Program-made: the position numbers and the translations under genes
The notes under the pieces: generated by a model
The model's input: the letters and a program-made list of their open reading frames with translations, nothing else
What the model was told of the DNA's origin: nothing
The model's database searches: none
Origin: Bradyrhizobium sp. sGM-13
Lineage (GTDB): Bacteria > Pseudomonadota > Alphaproteobacteria > Rhizobiales > Xanthobacteraceae
Direction: 5' to 3'
Assembly (NCBI RefSeq): GCF_018398875.1
Contig: NZ_JAGWDK010000004.1
Coordinates: 310,001-374,000 of the forward strand
DNA length: 64,000 bases
Part shown: positions 1-7,382 of the stretch, piece by piece
Position numbering within the stretch: the stretch's first letter is position 1
How the letters are laid out: each line of letters opens with the position of its first letter

Positions 1-194
1 TCATGCAGCGCATCGCGGTGCCGATGATCGGCGGCATGATCTCCTCGACATTGCTGACGCTGATCGTGATCCCGGCGGTATTCGGTATCGTCAAGGGCTT
101 TGGATTGCCCGGCGATCCCGAAAGCGGCAAGTCAGTCGCGGCGATTGCAAGACCATCGAAGAAAGTCTCACGCGTTGTGGAGCCAGCCGAATGA
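1..194 (+). CDS. C-terminal end of a heavy-metal efflux RND permease (CusA/CzcA type), partial
   Basis: Only the last ~64 codons are in the window; the gene begins upstream of base 1. The segment MIGGMISSTLLTLIVIPAVF is typical of the final transmembrane helix of heavy-metal RND pumps, which export Cu/Ag or Co/Zn/Cd across both membranes with a periplasmic adaptor and an outer-membrane channel. A polar tail of about 35 residues follows. The next gene, a cytochrome c, starts 8 bases after the stop and has its own ribosome site, so the two are probably cotranscribed. The substrate metal cannot be decided from this fragment. Confidence 0.8.
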   Translation, partial: MQRIAVPMIGGMISSTLLTLIVIPAVFGIVKGFGLPGDPESGKSVAAIARPSKKVSRVVEPAE

Positions 195-202
195 GGTGAA
201 CC

Positions 203-958
203 ATGACTTACGCAGCGATCTCCGGCACGATGCCGAGCTTCAGGTTGGCGGCTGCTTCGGCCCTTATGGCTGTTCTCAGCTTCTCTTCTCTTCATGCGCA
301 ACAAGGCAATGCTGCTCGCGGCGAACGTAATTTCAGGGCCTGCGCAGCGTGCCATTCACTGGAGCGCGATCGCAACATGACGGGACCGAGCCTTGCCGAT
401 CTGTGGGGGCGTAAGGCCGGTACGCTGCCAAGCTTCGATCGCTTTTCCGATGCATTGAAATCGTCCGGATTGACGTGGGATGACCGAACGCTCGATCAAT
501 GGCTGACTGATCCGAAGCATTTCGTTCCGGGCAACGAGATGACGTTTGAGGGCATCAAGGAAGGGCCAGCCCGAGCAGACCTCCTGGCATTCCTGAAAGA
601 AGCCACCAAACCCGGTGCAGCGCCGAGCCAAAGTGCGCAACAGGGGCAGAGGGGCGGCATGGGAGGGATGATGGGTGGTATGATGGGCGGCGGCGTCGAT
701 CCAAATCTCAAGAAGCCTGAGCCGGACATTCAGGTTAAAACCATCAGTTATTGCCGCGACACCTATCGTGTCACCACAGCCGACGGCAAAACACGCGCCT
801 TCTGGGAGCGTAACCTCCGCTTCAGGACCGATACCAGTAAGGATGGGCCCGAGAAGGATGCGCCGGCTCTCTTGGGGGCAGGAATGATGGGCGATCGGGC
901 AGCCGTGATCTTTTCGGCGCCGGAGGAAATCATGAAGTTCGTTGAGCGCCGCTGCTAG
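203..958 (+). CDS. Periplasmic c-type cytochrome with a Met/Gly-rich linker
   Basis: A 251-residue exported protein. A signal peptide occupies residues 1-32. One class I cytochrome c domain follows, with the haem motif CAACH at 47-51 and a probable axial Met at 113 (PGNEM). Residues 151-164 are almost only Gly and Met, a composition seen in copper-binding segments. A C-terminal domain of about 80 residues with Cys184 and Cys251 is not recognised. The start at 203 is preceded by GAGGTGAA. It lies 8 bases after the RND pump gene, so a role in periplasmic copper or silver handling, such as electron transfer or metal binding, is likely but inferred. The cytochrome assignment is firm; the metal role is not. 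Confidence 0.85.
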   Translation: MTYAAISGTMPSFRLAAASALMAVLSFSSLHAQQGNAARGERNFRACAACHSLERDRNMTGPSLADLWGRKAGTLPSFDRFSDALKSSGLTWDDRTLDQWLTDPKHFVPGNEMTFEGIKEGPARADLLAFLKEATKPGAAPSQSAQQGQRGGMGGMMGGMMGGGVDPNLKKPEPDIQVKTISYCRDTYRVTTADGKTRAFWERNLRFRTDTSKDGPEKDAPALLGAGMMGDRAAVIFSAPEEIMKFVERRC

Positions 959-1077
959 ACTTCCGAACAGACAGCTGGACGCATCAGGCAGGGATTGGAG
1001 TCGCCTAACAGGAGAGTGCCGCTAGCTTGAGGCTGCCGCCCGTCTGAGTGAGGACAGACACGTTGCACGCCGCATGT

Positions 1078-1707
1078 CTACGCTGGCTGAGCCTTCAATT
1101 CACCAACGGATTGGCGCACCACCACGAATGCGCCTTGAAGCGCAAGTCCGGCCATGCAGGAAGCGACAATCACATCCGGCCAACCGGTACCGGTGCCAAA
1201 CACGCCGAGCGCGGCCAGCAGTACCGCGAGATTGCCCAGAACGTCGTTACGCGTACAAATCCAGGCCGAGCGCATGTTGGCGTCGCCGTTGCGATAGGCC
1301 CATAAGACTCCGAATGACGCAACATTAGCGGCAAGGGCCATGACGCCGACCGCACCCATGGTGAATGCACTCGGCAGCGTCCCCTGTGCGGCGTGCCAGA
1401 TGGCCATGGCAATCACCCACAAGCCGAAAACTCCCATGGTGGCGCCCTTGGCGAGTGCTGCTGATGCGCGATAGCGCAGTGCCATCCCAACCACAAAGAG
1501 GCTGATCGCATAGTTTCCCGCGTCGCCGAGAAAATCGAGCGCATCGGCTTGGAGCGAAGCCGATCCCGCCGCCAAGCCTGCGCCGACCTCGGCGAGGAAC
1601 ATGACGGCATTGATGCCAAGGACCACCCAAAGAACCCGGCGATAAGCCGGATTGCCGCGGTTCCGGTCCAAGTTCAGGGGCGGAGGTGTGCAACAAGCAT
1701 CGGCCAT
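1078..1707 (-). CDS. Compact cation diffusion facilitator-like metal transporter
   Basis: A 209-residue integral membrane protein with about six hydrophobic segments and no C-terminal cytoplasmic domain; CDF proteins are usually near 300 residues. TM2 keeps an Asp pair, D58xxxD62. In TM5 the usual HxxxD metal site reads CTRND, so Cys151 replaces the His and Asp155 remains. The N terminus has adjacent cysteines (DACC). CDF transporters export Zn, Co, Cd or Ni by proton antiport. Facing the RND/cytochrome genes from the opposite strand, it fits a metal-resistance locus. The Cys/Asp site suggests altered metal selectivity, which is an inference. Confidence 0.78.
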   Translation of the reverse strand: MADACCTPPPLNLDRNRGNPAYRRVLWVVLGINAVMFLAEVGAGLAAGSASLQADALDFLGDAGNYAISLFVVGMALRYRASAALAKGATMGVFGLWVIAMAIWHAAQGTLPSAFTMGAVGVMALAANVASFGVLWAYRNGDANMRSAWICTRNDVLGNLAVLLAALGVFGTGTGWPDVIVASCMAGLALQGAFVVVRQSVGELKAQPA

Positions 1708-1901
1708 CCACGGAAAGTAGGACGCAAGTTCGTGTTACACAATTGCGTCACCAGGAAAGCGACGGTCGACCCTGGAGCAGTGCGAGCGTTGCGTTGCATA
1801 TTCATTGGCCAATCACGATCCTAACAAGCTCCGTGAAATCCATCATCGGGGTTACGCGCCGGCCTGATGGGACTCGCGAGCAGAACTGATGGAGACGAGT
1901 T

Positions 1902-2513
1902 ATGGGCTTCTACAACGACGTCATCCTGCCGCGGGTTTGCGATCTTGCGATGCGCAACAAGCAGCTTCGGCCATATCGCGAGCGGGTGATCGGCGCGGCC
2001 GAAGGTCGCGTGCTCGAGATCGGGATCGGTTCGGGCCGGAACTTGCCGTTCTATCGGCCGCCGGTGAGGGAGCTCTTGGCGCTGGAGCCGGCCCCGAAGC
2101 TCGTCGCAATGGCCCGCGATGCTCTGCATCCGGGTACGCCGGTCAACTTCATCGAAGCTTCGGCCGAAGCCATTCCGCTCGATGACCGCAGCGTCGATAC
2201 GGTGGTGACGACCTGGACCTTGTGCAGCATTCCGGATGCCGCCATGGCGCTTACCGAAATGCGTCGCGTGCTTCGCCCTGGCGGCAAGCTTTTGTTCGTG
2301 GAGCACGGCATGGCGCCGGACAAGAATGTGAGGCGATGGCAGGACTGGCTGACGCCGGCCTGGAAATGCATCAGTGGCGGCTGTCACCTCAATCGACCCA
2401 TCAGCACGATGATCGAAGCGGGAGGATTCAGGATTGATCGGGTGGAGACCGGCTATATGCCTGGACCGAAGGCGATGACCTTCATGTACGAAGGCAGCGC
2501 CCGACCGAACTAG
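1902..2513 (+). CDS. Class I SAM-dependent methyltransferase (UbiE/Methyltransf_11 type)
   Basis: A 203-residue soluble protein. Motif I of the SAM fold, VLEIGIGSGRN, is at residues 37-47. The motif II acidic end (LALEPAP) and a motif resembling post I/III (RPGGKLLFVEHG) follow in the expected order. The start is set by GGAG at 1891-1894, 7 bases upstream. Relatives include arsenite and phospholipid methyltransferases as well as uncharacterised enzymes. No cluster of conserved cysteines like that of ArsM is visible, so arsenic methylation is not supported. The substrate is unknown. Its promoter would lie in the 194-base gap shared with the divergent CDF gene. Confidence 0.8.
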   Translation: MGFYNDVILPRVCDLAMRNKQLRPYRERVIGAAEGRVLEIGIGSGRNLPFYRPPVRELLALEPAPKLVAMARDALHPGTPVNFIEASAEAIPLDDRSVDTVVTTWTLCSIPDAAMALTEMRRVLRPGGKLLFVEHGMAPDKNVRRWQDWLTPAWKCISGGCHLNRPISTMIEAGGFRIDRVETGYMPGPKAMTFMYEGSARPN

Positions 2514-2518
2514 CCAGT

Positions 2519-2800
2519 CTATGCCGCGCGTACCTGACCAAGAAACGCGTCGACCTGCTCGCGCAATTGCTGCGACTGCCGCGACAGATTGCCGGCGGGG
2601 GTCTCGACCTGGCTTGCCGCTGCGCCAGTGGCTGCCGCGCCCTCGGTGACACCGCCGACGTTGGCGGACACTTCCTGGGTGCCGGCCGCAGCCTGTTGCA
2701 CATTGCGCGCGATCTCCTGGGTCGCCGCGCCCTGTTGCTCGATCGCAGAGGCGATGGTTGTTGAAATCTCGCTGATTTCGGTCTTGCTGATCGCCTCGAT
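2519..2800 (-). pseudogene. Remnant of a methyl-accepting chemotaxis protein (C-terminal signalling tip)
   Basis: The minus-strand frame ending at 2519 encodes about 94 residues typical of the C-terminal end of an MCP, for example ISTTIASAIEQQGAATQEI and LSRQSQQLREQVDAFLGQVRAA-like heptads. The sensor, HAMP and most of the coiled coil are missing. Upstream of about 2800 the frame continues into unrelated residues. Compared with intact relatives recalled from memory, IEAISKTEISEIS has lost a few residues. Such a piece cannot span the membrane or sense a ligand, so it is treated as a decayed gene left by deletion. It abuts the methyltransferase stop by a few bases. Confidence 0.75.
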
Positions 2801-3044
2801 CGAGACGACCCAGGCGGCTGCTGTTCCCCCAAAGCGGCCAGTTGGTGCGCAGGCAAGCGAAGCGATGCGATGACCCAAAGGTCACCTCTTGGTGGCGGGC
2901 TCCCACTCCAAACTTGTGACGCCTTTCACTATTGCCCCAAAAAAGATCAGATAAGCTTGGTCGGTCCGAGCAACTGCGTCGGGCGTACGTGACCTTTTGA
3001 ATTTTTTCCGATCACATTGACATACTCCTTTGCAGGAGGAACAC

Positions 3045-4367
3045 GTGTCAGATTTTACAGGAAATCATGCCGTGGTTATTGGCGCCGGCATGGCCGGCCT
3101 TACGGCCGCTCAGGCGATCTCCAGGCATTTCAGGAAAGTCACGGTCATAGAGCGGGACATGCTTCCCGCCGAGCCCGCGCCCCGGAGCGGCACGCCGCAG
3201 GCCCAGCATGCCCACATGCTGCTCGCGGGCGGGCTGAGAGCCCTGCAGACTCTGTTTCCGGGCTTCGAGAAGGATCTGGCGGAAGCCGGCGCTGTGAAGA
3301 TCCGCGCCGGGAAGGACCTCCGGTTCGAGCGCCCCGGATTCGATCCATTCCCCGTTCGCGATCTCGGTTTCGATATTTTCAGCATGTCGCGCCCATTGCT
3401 CGAAGCCGTTACTCGACGACGCGTTCAGAAAACCCCGAACATAGGCATTTGCGTACGTTCCCGCGTAACCAGGCTTCTCGCATCGCGTGATGCAACGCGG
3501 ATCGAGGCGGTTTGTTACGACAGTGAAGATGGTCGTGCTGTGACGCTGGAAGCCGACTTGGTAGTTGAAGCTTCCGGCCGCGGCGGCCTGACGCTGCAAC
3601 TGCTCGAAGAGCTTTCTTTGCAGAAGCCCGAAGAAACCGAGATCGGCATTGATCAGGCCTATGCAAGCACCATTGTCGAGCGGCTCGATCACAATGCCGA
3701 CTGGCTGGGCAATATCATTCTGCCGTCTGCACCCGCCAGTAGCCGCGGCGCGTTCCTGTTTCCGATCGAAAAGCAGCGATGGCTGCTTTCCATCGGAGGC
3801 AATCATGGCGACACGCCTCCGGGCGACCGCGCCGGATTTATGGATTTCGTCAGGAGCCTGCGTACCCCGACGATCTATGACGCGGTCAGGGACGCGCGCC
3901 CGCTGACTGATATCGTCCGCTACCAGTTGCCTTGCAGCACGCGGCGACATTTCGAGCGCCTTAAGTCCTTTCCGGCGGGGCTGCTTGCGACGGGCGATGC
4001 CCTCTGCCGCTTCAATCCGGTGTTCGGCCAGGGTATGAGCGTGGCAGCGCAGGAAGCCGTGATCCTGGACCGGTTGTTGACGGAAGATACCCCCATGGAG
4101 CGCCTGCCGCGTGACTTCTTCGCTGCCATCCAGGACACCATCGCGACGCCATGGGGCGTTGCCGTCAACGATTTTGTCTATCCCGCCACGCGTGGCGTGC
4201 GGCCCGCCGATCTCGCGCAGCGCCTGCAATATGGTATGGCTTTGACCAAGCTCGCCGCGCAGGATCCCGAGGTGCACCGGCTGACCGTAGAAGTCTCGCA
4301 GCTCCTCAAGCCGCAGGCTGCGCTGCGTGAGCCAGCGCTCGCAGCGCGCGTGATGTCGCTAATATGA
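3045..4367 (+). CDS. FAD-dependent monooxygenase/oxidoreductase
   Basis: A 440-residue flavoprotein. The start is GTG at 3045, preceded by AGGAGG at 3034-3039 with 5-base spacing; an in-frame TTG further upstream is unlikely. The FAD Rossmann motif is VVIGAGMAGLTAAQ at residues 10-23. A second FAD motif, ATGDALCRFNPVFGQG, is near 315-330. PQAQHAHMLLAGG early in the protein is shared with the FAD monooxygenase/halogenase superfamily. The stop overlaps the next start by ATGA, so it is translationally coupled to an epoxide-hydrolase-like gene. That pairing suggests an epoxidase followed by ring opening. The substrate is unknown, and halogenase or reductase activity is not excluded. Confidence 0.8.
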   Translation: MSDFTGNHAVVIGAGMAGLTAAQAISRHFRKVTVIERDMLPAEPAPRSGTPQAQHAHMLLAGGLRALQTLFPGFEKDLAEAGAVKIRAGKDLRFERPGFDPFPVRDLGFDIFSMSRPLLEAVTRRRVQKTPNIGICVRSRVTRLLASRDATRIEAVCYDSEDGRAVTLEADLVVEASGRGGLTLQLLEELSLQKPEETEIGIDQAYASTIVERLDHNADWLGNIILPSAPASSRGAFLFPIEKQRWLLSIGGNHGDTPPGDRAGFMDFVRSLRTPTIYDAVRDARPLTDIVRYQLPCSTRRHFERLKSFPAGLLATGDALCRFNPVFGQGMSVAAQEAVILDRLLTEDTPMERLPRDFFAAIQDTIATPWGVAVNDFVYPATRGVRPADLAQRLQYGMALTKLAAQDPEVHRLTVEVSQLLKPQAALREPALAARVMSLI

Positions 4368-5341
4368 CGGGCAATGTGGGGACCGTGATGGACTTTGTCA
4401 CCGTGACGAACGGAGCGATCAAGCTCAACGTGGCCGTCAGCGGCTCGGGCCCGCTGATTGTCTGCGTACATGGATTCCCGGAGCTCGGGTACTCCTGGCG
4501 GCACCAGATCGCGCACTTTGCGGCGCGAGGTTTTCGGGTAGCCGCGCTTGACGTGCGCGGCTACGGACGGAGCTCTAAGCCGAGAGAGATCACGGCATAC
4601 ACGCTACGTCATCTCGCCTCGGACGTCGTTGCTGTGATCGAGCATATGGGAGATGGCCCGGCCGTTCTGTTCGGCCACGACTGGGGCGCGCCTATCGTAT
4701 GGCACACGGCGCTGCTTCACCCCGACAAAATCAGGGCGGTAGCTGGTCTGAGCGTGCCGTTCCGTCCGCGCGGACCCGTGCCTTTCATCGAACTTGCGCG
4801 ATCCATCTACAAGGGACGCTTCTTCTACCAGATCTATTTCCAGCAAGAGGGCGTGGCGGAGGCCGAACTGGAGACGGACATCGCCGGTGCCCTGCGCAAG
4901 GTGTATTTTGCACTGTCCGGGGCGGCGCCTCACAACAAGTGGCTCGAGCCGAAGCCGGCGGAGGCACGGCTGCTGGATGGGCTCGTCGATCCGCAGCCCT
5001 TTCCAGGCTGGATGAGTGAGACCGATCTGGCGGTCTATGTCGATGCGTTTCGGGCCGGCGGCTTTCGTAGTCCACTCAACCGATACCGCGCACAGACACT
5101 CGACTTTGCCGAGCTGGTCGAATTGAGCGGACGCAGTATTGCGCAGCCATCGGCCTTCATCGCCGGCGAGCGTGACCCTGTGCGCGCCTTCGTCCCGGGC
5201 GTGGATCTGTATGCCGACCCCGGAGTTGCTTGCTCCGATTTCCGCGGCTCCACCATCATCCCCCGTATCGGACATTGGGTGCAGCAGGAGGCGCCAGAGG
5301 AGACTAACGCGGCGCTCGAGGCGTTCGTGCTGGGGCTGTAA
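4364..5341 (+). CDS. Alpha/beta hydrolase, epoxide hydrolase-like
   Basis: A 325-residue alpha/beta hydrolase. The oxyanion motif HGFPE is at 36-40. The nucleophile elbow GHDWGA at 104-109 has Asp106 as nucleophile, as in epoxide hydrolases and haloalkane dehalogenases rather than serine esterases. A catalytic acid in AGERDP and a His in IPRIGHW complete the triad. Cap-domain tyrosines are plausible (YKGRFFYQIYF), favouring epoxide hydrolase over dehalogenase. The start overlaps the upstream flavoprotein stop by four bases. Together the two could oxidise an alkene to an epoxide and then a diol. Family is confident; the reaction is inferred. Confidence 0.83.
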   Translation: MTGNVGTVMDFVTVTNGAIKLNVAVSGSGPLIVCVHGFPELGYSWRHQIAHFAARGFRVAALDVRGYGRSSKPREITAYTLRHLASDVVAVIEHMGDGPAVLFGHDWGAPIVWHTALLHPDKIRAVAGLSVPFRPRGPVPFIELARSIYKGRFFYQIYFQQEGVAEAELETDIAGALRKVYFALSGAAPHNKWLEPKPAEARLLDGLVDPQPFPGWMSETDLAVYVDAFRAGGFRSPLNRYRAQTLDFAELVELSGRSIAQPSAFIAGERDPVRAFVPGVDLYADPGVACSDFRGSTIIPRIGHWVQQEAPEETNAALEAFVLGL

Positions 5342-5507
5342 CGCGGTCGGCGCACGCTCTACGACTGACGTAGGCAGGGGGATCGTGCGGTGCAACAAGC
5401 AGCAGTAAAATCCATCAGCGCGACTCCGCGCAAAAGCACAACCACGCTGCAGCGGTCTGCTGGCCTTTGCTGCGGTCAGAAAGCAAGATGACAACCTGAG
5501 GCGATGG

Positions 5508-5525
5508 TGGCAGAATGTTGGCAGA
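5508..5525. promoter_or_regulatory. Direct repeat of TGGCAGA, one helical turn apart, upstream of TRAP operon
   Basis: TGGCAGA occurs at 5508-5514 and again at 5519-5525, an 11-base period, about 82 bases before the start of the TRAP binding-protein gene. Such spacing suits a regulator binding one face of the helix. The rest of the 265-base gap (5342-5606) shows only a strong ribosome site, GGGAGGAG, before the gene. The site is a candidate and no regulator is assigned. Confidence 0.3.
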
Positions 5526-5606
5526 CGTGGTTTCAAGCTTGGCGACTAACACGAAACAAAGAAAAGCGATCGCCAAGGTCACGTCGTCCAAGGGAGGAGA
5601 TAGCTC

Positions 5607-6713
5607 ATGAAACGCTTGTTTCTGGGATTAATCGCCGTTGCCCTGATCGCATCGGCGTTTGTCGGATCCACCACTACAGTGATGGCGCAGACAAAGGTGC
5701 TGAAGATGCAGGCCTCATGGCCGGCGTCGCTCACGCTCTATGATAACTTCACCTACTTCGCCGAGCGGGTGAACAAGCTATCGGCCGGCACCTTGAAGAT
5801 CGAAGCGATGCCCGCCGGCCAGGTCGTGCCGGCTTTCGAGGTGCTGGACGCGACCCACAAGAAGGTGCTCGACGGATCGCATGCGTGGGCCGGCTACTGG
5901 ACCGGCAAGAACAAGACCGCAATCCTTTTCACCGGCGGTCCCGGCGGCACGTTCGGCATGGACTTCATGGACGTGATGGGCTGGCTCTATCACGGCGGCG
6001 GCCTCGACCTGTACAACGAGTTCTATCAGAAAGAGCTCAACCTCAACGTGGTCGTGTTCCCGATCCTGCCCGCAGGGCCGCAGGCGTTCGGCTGGTTCAG
6101 CAGGCCGATCCAGACAGTCGAGGACATGAAAGGCATGAAGTGTCGCCAGACCGGAATGGCCGGAGAAGTCTGGCAGGCGCTCGGCTTCACGGTGGTCAAC
6201 ATGCCGGGCGGCGAGATCATTCCCTCCGCTCAGCGCGGCGTGATCGATTGCGCGGAATGGGTCGGCGGCATCGAGGACATGCGGCTCGGCTTCCACAATG
6301 TCTGGAAATACCACTATTCGCCCGGCTTGCATGAGAACGTGACGGTCGGCGAAATCGTGATCAACGGCGACGTGTGGAAGGAGCTCAGCTCTCAGCAGCA
6401 GGAGATCATCAAGTCGGCGGCCAACGAGACCTTCCTCGTCTGGTGGACCAAGTGGCAGCGTCAGAACGCCGATGCGCTGAAGGAGATGCGGGACAAGCAC
6501 GGCGTACACATCCTGCGCACGCCGCCCGAGATCCTGCTGGCCTTCATCAAGAAGTGGGACGAAATCGCGGCGGCCGAGAGCGCCAAGAACCCGTTCTTCA
6601 AGAAGGTGCACGACTCGCAGAAGGCCTATGCCAGCGCTGTGGTGCCGTACAAGCGATCCTATTTCCCGCCATATTCCTTCATGGCGAACTACTACTTCCC
6701 CGACGAGAAATAG
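5607..6713 (+). CDS. dctP: TRAP transporter periplasmic substrate-binding protein (DctP family)
   Basis: A 368-residue exported binding protein with a signal peptide ending near residue 27 (VMAQ). It matches the DctP/TakP group: the ligand-binding region around CRQTGMAGEVWQALG and PGGEIIPSAQRGVIDCAEW carries the conserved Arg and Trp that clamp a carboxylate. It captures an organic acid in the periplasm and delivers it to the DctQM permease for sodium-driven uptake. The AEWVGG-type ending resembles 2-oxo/2-hydroxy acid binders, so such a ligand is possible but unproven. GGGAGGAG precedes the start. A strong hairpin separates it from dctQ, allowing it to be made in excess. A paralogue is at 33501-34622. 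Confidence 0.9.
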   Translation: MKRLFLGLIAVALIASAFVGSTTTVMAQTKVLKMQASWPASLTLYDNFTYFAERVNKLSAGTLKIEAMPAGQVVPAFEVLDATHKKVLDGSHAWAGYWTGKNKTAILFTGGPGGTFGMDFMDVMGWLYHGGGLDLYNEFYQKELNLNVVVFPILPAGPQAFGWFSRPIQTVEDMKGMKCRQTGMAGEVWQALGFTVVNMPGGEIIPSAQRGVIDCAEWVGGIEDMRLGFHNVWKYHYSPGLHENVTVGEIVINGDVWKELSSQQQEIIKSAANETFLVWWTKWQRQNADALKEMRDKHGVHILRTPPEILLAFIKKWDEIAAAESAKNPFFKKVHDSQKAYASAVVPYKRSYFPPYSFMANYYFPDEK

Positions 6714-6723
6714 GGCTTCGTCC

Positions 6724-6748
6724 GAGGGCGGCCGGTTCGGCCGCCCTC
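6724..6748 (+). terminator. Intercistronic hairpin between TRAP binding-protein and permease genes
   Basis: GAGGGCGGCCG and its exact reverse complement CGGCCGCCCTC form an 11-bp stem with a GTT loop, starting 10 bases after the binding-protein stop. There is no following T tract, so it probably acts as partial terminator or 3-prime mRNA stabiliser, giving more binding protein than permease. The second TRAP operon has an equivalent structure at the same place. Confidence 0.65.
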
Positions 6749-6818
6749 CATTCACGCGCAACCGGCCTGCGTCGCGCCGCAGGGTGCGCCGCACGAACGG
6801 TCGGCGGTAGGGGAAGAG

Positions 6819-7382
6819 ATGGCTGAGGCAACTGATAGGCAGTCGCCGGCGCTGCTGGCAGCAATCCGGCTCATCGATGGCTTCACCGACTGGACCGGCA
6901 CGATCATTTCCTGGCTGGCGGTGCCGCTTGTTCTGGCGGTGGCCTACGAGGTTACAGCGCGCTATTTGTTCAACGCGCCGACCATTTGGGCCTACGACGC
7001 AACCTACATGCTCTACGGCACGCTGTTCATGCTCGGCGCCGCTTACGCGTTGCACAAGGGCGCTCACATCCGCACCGACTTCTTCTGGGAGAAGTTCTCC
7101 GTCCGCCGAAAAGGCTGGATCGACACGATCTCCTATATCGTCTTTTTCTTCCCGAGCCTGATCATGCTGCTGCTAATCAGCTGGAACGAATTTCACTACG
7201 CCTGGCAGATCAACGAGATGTCGGACCAGACGCCGTGGCGGCCCGTGCTGTGGCCGTTCAAGTTCGTCGTGCCGCTCGCCTGTTTCTTGCTGCTGATCCA
7301 GGGCGTATCCGAGTTGATCAAGAGCATCTACATGATGCGCACCGGCGTCGAGCTCGAGCACAAGGAGAAGGTCGAGGTATGA
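6819..7382 (+). CDS. dctQ: TRAP transporter small permease (DctQ family)
   Basis: A 187-residue membrane protein with four hydrophobic segments, near residues 24-46, 60-80, 103-123 and 148-168, as expected for DctQ. The motif LFMLGAAYALHKGAHIRTDFFWE is the family signature region. DctQ pairs with DctM in the inner membrane and helps dock the binding protein. The start follows GGGGAAGAG. Its stop overlaps the dctM start by ATGA, which points to coupled translation. Its end, HKEKVEV, is close to that of the paralogue at 32832-33425. Confidence 0.88.
   Translation: MAEATDRQSPALLAAIRLIDGFTDWTGTIISWLAVPLVLAVAYEVTARYLFNAPTIWAYDATYMLYGTLFMLGAAYALHKGAHIRTDFFWEKFSVRRKGWIDTISYIVFFFPSLIMLLLISWNEFHYAWQINEMSDQTPWRPVLWPFKFVVPLACFLLLIQGVSELIKSIYMMRTGVELEHKEKVEV

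Noticed and set aside
1821-2906. 361-codon minus frame over the methyltransferase and MCP remnant
   Set aside because: It is antisense to a clear methyltransferase, has Arg/His/Gln-rich composition typical of shadow frames, and no family features.
2806-3010. Possible insertion-sequence edge beside the MCP remnant
   Set aside because: No inverted terminal repeats or transposase similarity could be seen.
3048-4277. 409-codon minus frame opposite the FAD monooxygenase
   Set aside because: No recognisable motifs; the sense strand has both FAD motifs and a ribosome site.
5778-7067. 429-codon minus frame opposite the TRAP binding protein
   Set aside because: Shadow of dctP/dctQ; spans two genes and an intercistronic hairpin.
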